A stretch of DNA of 5,689 nt from Gammaproteobacteria bacterium. GTDB taxonomy: Bacteria > Aquificota > Aquificia > Aquificales > QOAS01. The position numbers and the translations under genes were made by a program. The stretch spans positions 1 through 5,689 of the forward strand of contig QOAS01000136.1 in assembly GCA_003972855.1 (NCBI GenBank). Reading direction: 5' to 3'. Below, piece after piece: positions 1-4,088 of this stretch. The notes beneath the pieces were generated by a model. The model had not been told where the DNA came from and ran no database searches. It saw nothing but the letters and a program-made list of their open reading frames with translations. Each line of letters starts with the position of its first letter. Position 1 is the stretch's first letter.

Positions 1-157
1 AATCCCTAAGGCGGTAGGTAACCTTTTTTCTACCCAACCCGAGTTGTTCCAACTTCTCGGTTATTTTCCTTTTGGCGGTTTCGCTATCCAAACCGCTGAA
101 TTCCCCCGAATTTACGAGAACACCCTTTTCGGTGTAGGGAAGTTTTTTTTCTCCCAT
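1..157 (-). CDS. leuS: Leucyl-tRNA synthetase, C-terminal part beginning inside the CP1 domain (runs off left edge)
   Basis: The minus strand gives an open frame of 52 codons from an ATG at 157-155 to the window edge. It contains [12 protein letters not shown] (about residues 12-23) and ends at YRLRD (48-52), with the next codon starting with T as expected for the Trp of YRLRDW. These are hallmark LeuRS segments: the last part of the CP1 editing insertion and the strand returning to the Rossmann catalytic core, ahead of the SRQRYWG region. LeuRS charges tRNA-Leu in the cytoplasm. An in-frame TAA at 178-176 closes the frame upstream and yebC ends at 191, so the HIGH motif and most of the editing domain cannot be encoded next to it. 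No Shine-Dalgarno is seen; TAAAAT at 178-173 could be a -10 box. Either this is a separate subunit of a split LeuRS or a truncated gene. Family assignment is strong; intact function is uncertain. Confidence 0.8.
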   Translation of the reverse strand, partial: MGEKKLPYTEKGVLVNSGEFSGLDSETAKRKITEKLEQLGLGRKKVTYRLRD

Positions 158-172
158 AGCGGTAAGGGGAAA

Positions 173-178
173 ATTTTA
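173..178 (-). promoter_or_regulatory. Candidate -10 box ahead of the LeuRS fragment
   Basis: TAAAAT reads on the minus strand 15 bases before the ATG at 157, between yebC and the LeuRS part. A start of transcription here would leave a leader of about 8 bases. No convincing -35 box is visible. The region is AT-rich, so a chance match is quite possible, and the gene may simply be cotranscribed with yebC. Confidence 0.25.
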
Positions 179-190
179 AACGGAAAAAGG

Positions 191-940
191 TTAGGAAATT
201 TTCGCCATAATCTCCTGCGGTATGTCAAAGTTGGAAATCACTTGGGAAACGTCGTCATGCTCTTCCAAAGCGGTGAGCAGTTTTAGAAGTTTTTGCGCGT
301 CTTCGGGATTTTCAACCTTAACGGTGGTGGTGGGTATGTAAGAAATTTCCGCCTTTTCAACGTTTACTCCGAGTTTTTCCAAATTTTCTTTAACCTCGTA
401 GAGGTCTTCGGGGGTGGTGTAAATTATGTGAACCGCTTCGCCGGTAACCACATCTTCCGCCCCCGCTTCCAAAGCCTTTTCAAGGATTGTTTCCTCGTCT
501 ATACCCTCCGCGGGGACTTCTATAACGCCTTTCCTTTCAAAGAGGAAAGATACGCTTCCGCTGGTTCCCAATTTTCCGCCGTGTTTGTTAAAGATGTTTC
601 TTATTTCCGCAACGGTTCTGTTTTTGTTGTCCGTTTGAGCTACAACCATTATCGCCACACCGCCGGGTCCATAACCTTCGTAAACTACCTCTTCAATGGC
701 TTCTCCCTCTATAAGTCCCGCACCCTTTTTTATCGCATATTCAATTTTCTCCGCGGGCATTTTAGCCTTTTTAGCCCGCTCTATCGCCTGTCTCAAACGG
801 GGGTTGTGGTCGGGATTGGGTCCCCCCAAGCGGGAAGCTATCATTATTTCTTTGGCAAGTTTGGAAAAAAGTTTTCCCTTTTGAGCGTCCAATTTAGCCT
901 TTTTATGTTTAATCTGCGCCCAGTGGCTGTGTCCTGCCAT
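191..940 (-). CDS. yebC: YebC/TACO1 family protein
   Basis: This 249-residue protein has the family's usual length (about 245-250) and opens with the typical MAGHSHWAQIKHKKAKLDAQ segment, followed by the KGKLFSKLAKEI helix, a YEGYGPGGVAI motif about 90 residues in, and a GGKLGTSGSVSFLFERKG stretch in the middle domain. YebC proteins were long described as DNA-binding transcription regulators; members, like mitochondrial TACO1, are now linked to relief of ribosome stalling at difficult sequences such as proline runs. The start is secured by a strong GGGAGGT site 7 bases upstream, the best ribosome binding site in the window. It follows hsp33 by 28 bases on the same strand, so the two are probably one operon, with the LeuRS fragment 33 bases downstream. 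In many bacteria yebC precedes ruvC; here it does not. Family call is certain; the exact role is by analogy. Confidence 0.97.
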   Translation of the reverse strand: MAGHSHWAQIKHKKAKLDAQKGKLFSKLAKEIMIASRLGGPNPDHNPRLRQAIERAKKAKMPAEKIEYAIKKGAGLIEGEAIEEVVYEGYGPGGVAIMVVAQTDNKNRTVAEIRNIFNKHGGKLGTSGSVSFLFERKGVIEVPAEGIDEETILEKALEAGAEDVVTGEAVHIIYTTPEDLYEVKENLEKLGVNVEKAEISYIPTTTVKVENPEDAQKLLKLLTALEEHDDVSQVISNFDIPQEIMAKIS

Positions 941-947
941 TACTTTA

Positions 948-954
948 ACCTCCC
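948..954 (-). promoter_or_regulatory. Strong Shine-Dalgarno site of yebC
   Basis: GGGAGGT lies 7 bases before the yebC ATG on the minus strand, in the 28-base gap after the hsp33 stop. It fixes the yebC start and shows that this organism uses ordinary Shine-Dalgarno initiation for at least this operon-internal gene, in contrast to the first genes of transcripts nearby. Confidence 0.85.
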
Positions 955-968
955 AAATTAGTAAAATT

Positions 969-1946
969 CTAACCCTCGGAGGAGTTCCTTATTTTCTCAA
1001 CCTCCTCTTTGGTGTAGCGGTAAATTCGCCTGCAAAACTGACAGGTAACCTCCAAATATTGGTTTTCCTTAAAGATTTCCTCTATCTCCTTATCGGGCAA
1101 ACCAGCAATGATTCCTTTAACCATTTCCTCATCGCAGGGACAATAATATTCCACCTCCTTAAGTCCAAGAAGATGGGGGTCTAACTCCTCGGGAATTATC
1201 ATTAAGGCTATATCCTCGGGGCGTTTACCCTCTTCCAACAAATCGCTAACGGGAGGGAGTTTTTTAACGCTCTCTTCTATAACCTTTAGGGCTTTTTCGC
1301 TCGTTCCGCCCATTTCTTGAACGAGCCATCCGCCCGCCACCTTTATTTCCCCGTTTTCGTCCAATTTAACCCCTATACCTACCGCGGAGGGTATCTGTTC
1401 GGACTGAACCAAGTAGTAGGCTATATCTTCCGCTATCTCACCGCTTATAAGTGGCACCACTCCCATGTAAGGTTTTCCCATTCCCAAGTCCTTAATAACG
1501 GTTAGCGTTCCGTTTCCTACCGCCTTGGCTATGTCCAACTTGGTTCTTCCGTTTACCTCCTTGGTAAAGAGGGGAACATCGGGATTTTTTACAAAACCCC
1601 TAACCCTTCCTTTGCCGTCCACTTCCACATATACGTAACCTATAGGTCCATCTCCCTCTATTTTTAGTCCTATTTTTTGGTCACTGGCGTGTTTTATCAG
1701 GGAGCTGAGCAATATGGCACCCACTATAGCCCTTCCCATAACCGCGCTTGCCATGGGGGAAAGTCTGTGAACCCTTTGGGCGGTGCGGGCGGTATTGGTA
1801 GCCTTTACCGTCCAAACCCTAAGCGGTTCCTCTTTGGGAACCGCCATTACCACGTAATCCCTTTCTCGGAAGTAATCCTTTAAATCCCTCTTTACGGTTT
1901 CGTCTATTTTCTTTCTCCAATCAAAGGACCCCTTTTTTTCTTCCAT
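969..1946 (-). CDS. hslO: Redox-regulated chaperone Hsp33
   Basis: Hsp33 is a cytoplasmic holdase chaperone switched on by oxidative unfolding: a C-terminal zinc centre of four cysteines loses zinc and forms disulfides. The four are present as C269-P-C271 and C302-QF-C305, a C-X-C-X30-C-X2-C pattern that fits the family. The N-terminal domain is recognisable (ARTAQRVHRLSPMASAVMGRA, about 53-72; GDGPIGYVYVEVD, 98-110; VAGGWLVQ, 203-210). At 325 residues it is longer than the usual 285-300. The extra part is a charged N-terminal stretch of about 29 residues before DYVVMAV, where most homologues begin. The ATG at 1946 has no Shine-Dalgarno but sits 9 bases after a candidate -10 box; a GTG at codon 32 with upstream GGGA is an alternative start that would remove the extension. 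It is the first gene of a likely hsp33-yebC operon and is divergent from ndk. Confidence 0.97.
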   Translation of the reverse strand: MEEKKGSFDWRKKIDETVKRDLKDYFRERDYVVMAVPKEEPLRVWTVKATNTARTAQRVHRLSPMASAVMGRAIVGAILLSSLIKHASDQKIGLKIEGDGPIGYVYVEVDGKGRVRGFVKNPDVPLFTKEVNGRTKLDIAKAVGNGTLTVIKDLGMGKPYMGVVPLISGEIAEDIAYYLVQSEQIPSAVGIGVKLDENGEIKVAGGWLVQEMGGTSEKALKVIEESVKKLPPVSDLLEEGKRPEDIALMIIPEELDPHLLGLKEVEYYCPCDEEMVKGIIAGLPDKEIEEIFKENQYLEVTCQFCRRIYRYTKEEVEKIRNSSEG

Positions 1947-1955
1947 AAAAGTTTA

Positions 1956-1961
1956 AAAATA
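1956..1961 (-). promoter_or_regulatory. Candidate -10 box of hsp33
   Basis: TATTTT on the minus strand ends 9 bases before the hsp33 ATG, which would place the transcript start within about 2 bases of the start codon. No consensus -35 box is present; with a 17-base spacer its position falls on CCCACC inside the shared inverted repeat at 1968-1984. The arrangement mirrors that of ndk. The hexamer is weak taken alone. Confidence 0.4.
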
Positions 1962-1967
1962 GAAAAC

Positions 1968-1984
1968 CCCACCCTTTGGGTGGG
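1968..1984. promoter_or_regulatory. Perfect inverted repeat between divergent hsp33 and ndk promoters, candidate operator
   Basis: CCCACCC-TTT-GGGTGGG is a perfect 7-base inverted repeat with a 3-base centre. Its midpoint (1976) coincides with the midpoint of the two candidate -10 boxes at 1956-1961 and 1990-1995, and its arms cover both -35 positions. This geometry suits a dimeric regulator acting on both genes. The alternative is an intrinsic terminator on the minus strand, since the stem is followed there by GTTTTCTATTTTT. That would stop antisense transcripts running through ndk from the HdeD-family gene. The repeat is seen directly; either role is inference. Confidence 0.6.
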
Positions 1985-1989
1985 CTAAA

Positions 1990-1995
1990 TACAAT
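1990..1995 (+). promoter_or_regulatory. Candidate -10 box of ndk
   Basis: TACAAT ends 9 bases before the ndk ATG, so transcription would begin within about 2 bases of the start codon and the mRNA would be nearly leaderless. There is no Shine-Dalgarno in the bases before the ATG. With a 16-base spacer the -35 position is CCCACC, the left arm of the inverted repeat, which is unlike a housekeeping sigma factor -35. Confidence 0.45.
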
Positions 1996-2004
1996 TTATT
2001 AGCC

Positions 2005-2433
2005 ATGGCGGTTGAAAGAACTTTGGTAATTATTAAGCCCGACGCCTTTGAAAAGGGCGCGGTAGGAAAAATCATTGACAGATTCATTGAGGAAGGTTTC
2101 AAACTCAAAGCCCTCAAAATGTTCAAATTCACCAAAGAGCAGGCGGAAGGATTTTACTACGTGCATAGGGAAAGACCCTTCTTCCAAGAGTTGGTTGAAT
2201 TTATGACCAGCGGACCCGTTGTCGCAATGGTTTTGGAAGGGGAAAACGCCATTAAAAGGGTAAGGGAAATTATAGGTCCCACCGATAGCGAAGAAGCCCG
2301 CAAAGTAGCCCCAAACTCCATAAGGGCTCTTTTTGGAACCGATAAAGGTAAAAACGCGGTTCACGCTTCCGACAGCCCCGAAAGTGCAAAATACGAAATC
2401 TGCTACATATTCTCCCAATTGGAGCAGTTTTAA
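2005..2433 (+). CDS. ndk: Nucleoside diphosphate kinase
   Basis: Ndk transfers the gamma phosphate of ATP to other nucleoside diphosphates through a phosphohistidine, balancing NTP and dNTP pools in the cytoplasm. The 142-residue protein is of normal length. It shows the start ERTLVIIKPDAFEKG with Lys11, the YYVHRERPFF segment (51-60), SGPVVAMVLEGENAI (69-83), GPTDSEEARKVAPNSIRALFG (91-111), and the catalytic His120 in the signature NAVHASDSPESA. The sequence looks close to the Aquifex enzyme from memory, which supports an Aquificales origin. It stands alone on the plus strand, divergent from hsp33 and convergent with the HdeD-family gene 9 bases beyond its stop. No Shine-Dalgarno precedes the ATG and no terminator hairpin is seen after the stop. 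Confidence 0.98.
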   Translation: MAVERTLVIIKPDAFEKGAVGKIIDRFIEEGFKLKALKMFKFTKEQAEGFYYVHRERPFFQELVEFMTSGPVVAMVLEGENAIKRVREIIGPTDSEEARKVAPNSIRALFGTDKGKNAVHASDSPESAKYEICYIFSQLEQF

Positions 2434-2442
2434 CCCTTTCTC

Positions 2443-2979
2443 TTATCCTTCCAAGATTTTTTTGTATTTTTCGTAGTAAACCTTTATTCTCCAGCCGAAC
2501 CAGAGTGCAAAAATACCGTCAATGAGTAGGCTTACACCTATAAGAATTCCCAAGATTTGGGTTAAAACTTTGGGCTGACCCATAAAGTAGAGCAAAATTC
2601 CCGCCAACATTAGATCAAAAATTCCGTTTATAAGCATTAAAAACCAACTGGAGAGTCTATCTTTATACTCCAGTGCAAAGTAGAGGTTGGCGAAGGCATC
2701 CACCATTAGGTATATCAAAACAAAAGATGCCAAAACCACCAAACTTTGTTGGGGGAAAAATAACATTAAAAGTCCCACAACCAGCATTATGAAGGGTTTA
2801 AGCCAACCTCCCGCACCCCTATGGCGGGTATTTAAGTTGTAAAAAACCCACATGAGGGAACCGAAAACCAAAAGTCCACCCAAAAAGGTTACCGAAAATA
2901 GCGCAAAATAGTAGGGTGCCACTATCCCCAAAACACCGAGAAGGGTTAGGATTAAACCCCAAAACAGCAAAGGATACAT
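2443..2979 (-). CDS. HdeD/DUF308 family membrane protein
   Basis: This 178-residue hydrophobic protein is predicted to cross the inner membrane about six times (roughly 4-22, 25-47, 61-77, 80-103, 112-133 and 138-162). It has a three-fold internal repeat: each unit opens with a tryptophan-led helix rich in Gly and Leu ending at a proline turn (GIVAPY near 18-23, LLMLFFPQQ near 70-78, LLYFMGQP near 129-136), followed by a second helix. This paired-helix layout is typical of the HdeD/DUF308 family, named for E. coli HdeD, which is linked to acid resistance; most members have no known molecular function. The positive C-terminal tail (WRIKVYYEKYKK) suggests a cytoplasmic end. The ATG lies only 19 bases beyond the tRNA-Ser 3' end with no Shine-Dalgarno; the gene may be cotranscribed with the tRNA or started from TATATT just upstream. 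The family call is fairly firm, the function unknown. Confidence 0.85.
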   Translation of the reverse strand: MYPLLFWGLILTLLGVLGIVAPYYFALFSVTFLGGLLVFGSLMWVFYNLNTRHRGAGGWLKPFIMLVVGLLMLFFPQQSLVVLASFVLIYLMVDAFANLYFALEYKDRLSSWFLMLINGIFDLMLAGILLYFMGQPKVLTQILGILIGVSLLIDGIFALWFGWRIKVYYEKYKKILEG

Positions 2980-2998
2980 GGGGATAAATATATCACAG

Positions 2999-3089
2999 CG
3001 GAGGGGGCGGGATTCGAACCCGCGGAGCGGGCATTCACCCGCTCAAGGGATTTCGAGTCCCCCGCCTTCGTCCGCTCGGCCACCCCTCC
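2999..3089 (-). tRNA. tRNA-Ser, anticodon CGA
   Basis: On the minus strand a full cloverleaf folds. The acceptor stem is GGAGGGG with CCCCTCC, followed by discriminator G. The D arm is GCC/GGC around GAGCGGACGAA. The anticodon stem GGGGA/TCCCT holds loop CTCGAAA, giving anticodon CGA. A long variable arm, GAGCGGG/CCCGCTC, is typical of class II tRNAs. The T arm is GCGGG-TTCGAAT-CCCGC. Long arm, discriminator G and anticodon identify tRNA-Ser reading UCG. The 3' CCA is not encoded (the next bases are CTG), so it must be added by nucleotidyltransferase. The gene is about 70% GC by hand count, far above its neighbours, as expected for a thermophile. It sits 21 bases after the NifX-like gene and 19 bases before the HdeD-family gene, both on the same strand. 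Confidence 0.97.
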
Positions 3090-3103
3090 GGCGGAATTTA
3101 AAA

Positions 3104-3109
3104 ATTATA
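3104..3109 (-). promoter_or_regulatory. Candidate -10 box of tRNA-Ser
   Basis: A perfect TATAAT lies on the minus strand 14 bases before the mature tRNA 5' end, just after the stop of the NifX-like gene. Transcription would start about 7-8 bases ahead of the tRNA, a normal precursor leader. No good -35 hexamer is visible 16-18 bases further upstream, inside the NifX-like gene. The tRNA can therefore have its own promoter as well as read-through from the genes before it. Confidence 0.5.
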
Positions 3110-3110
3110 T

Positions 3111-3485
3111 CTAATGGGTTTCCTCCTCGTTGGGTGCTTCCAAAATGGCAAGTTTTCTTTCTTTAAACATTTTAAGGACTTTATCAGCCTCCTTAACCTC
3201 TTTGGGAATTAGGTAGATTTCTATACCCCTCTCCTTTAGGTGTTTAAAGGCTCCCCTTCCTATCTCCTTGAGGAGAACCGCGGAAATACCTTCCCTTTCA
3301 AAGAGCTGGGCTATGAGTTTTCCCGCCCCGTGCGTGAGTTTTAAACTATTTCTGGGGTTTTCTACGAATCTTTTTTCCCCACTTTCGGTATCAACTATTA
3401 AAAACCCAAAAGCCTTTCCAAAGTGGGAGGAGACCCTGTAATCTCCCCCCTCGCGGGGTCTATTTATAGGAATTGCTACCTTCAT
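3111..3485 (-). CDS. NifX/NifB-type dinitrogenase iron-molybdenum cofactor fold protein
   Basis: The 124-residue protein matches the NifX/NafY/NifB C-terminal domain family, small proteins that in nitrogen fixers carry FeMo-cofactor or its precursors. Visible family features are the opening strand MKVAIPI, the SSHFGKAFGFLIVD motif (about 19-32), HGAGKLIAQLFEREGISAVL (about 52-71), and IGRGAFKHLKERGIEIYLIP (75-94). There is no cysteine in the protein, so any metal cluster binding would rely on His, Asp or Glu side chains such as the His in HFG. Nothing else here belongs to nitrogen fixation, and stand-alone members are common in anaerobes and thermophiles that lack nitrogenase, with unknown roles. 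The start is 10 bases after the stop of the PEBP gene, without a Shine-Dalgarno, so translational coupling is plausible. The family call is good; function is not assigned. Confidence 0.87.
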   Translation of the reverse strand: MKVAIPINRPREGGDYRVSSHFGKAFGFLIVDTESGEKRFVENPRNSLKLTHGAGKLIAQLFEREGISAVLLKEIGRGAFKHLKERGIEIYLIPKEVKEADKVLKMFKERKLAILEAPNEEETH

Positions 3486-3495
3486 AGGTATTAAG

Positions 3496-4050
3496 TTAGT
3501 AAGAACTCACCAACGATTTTATGAGTTTTGCAAACTTAAAGGGTTTGGTTCTTTTGTATTTTCCCTCCAAAGAGGCTTTGGCGATAACATGTCCTTCCAT
3601 CGCCTTTTCAACCTCCTTTTTAGTTGCCCCCGCGGGCAAATTGGGGTTGTAGTCCAACGCATATAGTTCAAAGCGGTAACGGTGAAAACCGTCCCACGGC
3701 GGAGGGCAAGGTCCCCCGTAGCCTACAAAACCGAAGTCGTTAATACCTTGCTTTATACCGTGGGAGGTAACCGCCTTTTTCGGGAAACCCCTCGGAAGCC
3801 CCTTAACGGTTGGAGGTATAGAGTAGACAACCCAATGGGTGAAATCCCCCGCGGGTGCATCGGGGTCGTGCATAATCAAAACCAAACTTTTGGCGTTTTT
3901 GGGAATTCCACTCCACATCAGAGGTGGGGAAATGTTTTTCCCGTCGCAGGTGTAGGTTACGGGAATAATCCCCCCGTTTTCAAAGGAGGGGCTTTTAAGT
4001 TCCAATGACCAAACCAAAAGGGGTAAAGCCAAAACGATAAGAACCCCCAT
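3496..4050 (-). CDS. Secreted YbhB/YbcL-type phosphatidylethanolamine-binding (PEBP) protein
   Basis: The 184-residue protein belongs to the Raf-kinase-inhibitor-like PEBP family. It shows FENGGIIPVTYTCDGKNISPPLMW (about 23-46), the ligand-pocket motif DPDAP at 62-66, THWVVYSIPP (71-80), and the second pocket motif GFHRY at 121-125, with the usual GYGGPCPPP just before it (110-118). A hydrophobic N-terminus (residues 2-14, MGVLIVLALPLLVWS) looks like a signal peptide, so the mature protein is probably periplasmic, as for many bacterial members. Oddly, this signal has no Lys or Arg before the hydrophobic core. The same frame stays open for 16 codons upstream and holds an Arg and a Lys, but has no ATG, GTG or TTG, so the ATG at 4050 was kept. 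Bacterial members have no settled function. It heads the minus-strand cluster and is divergent from hemA. Confidence 0.9.
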   Translation of the reverse strand: MGVLIVLALPLLVWSLELKSPSFENGGIIPVTYTCDGKNISPPLMWSGIPKNAKSLVLIMHDPDAPAGDFTHWVVYSIPPTVKGLPRGFPKKAVTSHGIKQGINDFGFVGYGGPCPPPWDGFHRYRFELYALDYNPNLPAGATKKEVEKAMEGHVIAKASLEGKYKRTKPFKFAKLIKSLVSSY

Positions 4051-4064
4051 AGGAAAAATTGTTG

Positions 4065-4071
4065 AATAATA
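4065..4071. promoter_or_regulatory. Overlapping divergent -10-like elements between hemA and the PEBP gene
   Basis: The 38 bases between the two divergent starts contain AATAAT on the plus strand (4065-4070) and TATTAT on the minus strand (4071-4066), almost on the same bases. They lie 18 and 15 bases from the hemA and PEBP start codons. Both promoters would then compete for the same site, and neither has a clear -35 box. The bases are AT-rich, so the match is suggestive only. Confidence 0.35.
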
Positions 4072-4088
4072 GACCTTAAAACGGTAGG

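Noticed and set aside
293..961. A 222-codon plus-strand open frame across yebC
   Set aside because: It is antisense to a certain yebC gene, its product is rich in Phe, Tyr and Gly with no domain, and it has no ribosome binding site.
1999..2418. A 139-codon minus-strand open frame across ndk
   Set aside because: It is a shadow of ndk in the opposite strand, with low-complexity Phe/Gly composition and no recognisable family.
2425..2475. T run at 2457-2464 as a terminator for ndk
   Set aside because: No stable inverted repeat precedes the T run on the plus strand; it lies within the 3' coding end of the HdeD-family gene.
2979..3110. tRNA-Ser as an integration site of a mobile element
   Set aside because: No integrase, no direct repeat of the tRNA 3' end and no change to foreign-looking genes on either side within the window.
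2978..3166. A 62-codon plus-strand open frame over the tRNA-Ser
   Set aside because: It reads through the reverse complement of the tRNA; the RGRDSNPR-type peptide is a known artefact of antisense tRNA translation.
3111..3485. Nitrogen fixation cluster suggested by the NifX-type gene
   Set aside because: No nif partner gene is present and stand-alone members of this family are common in organisms without nitrogenase.
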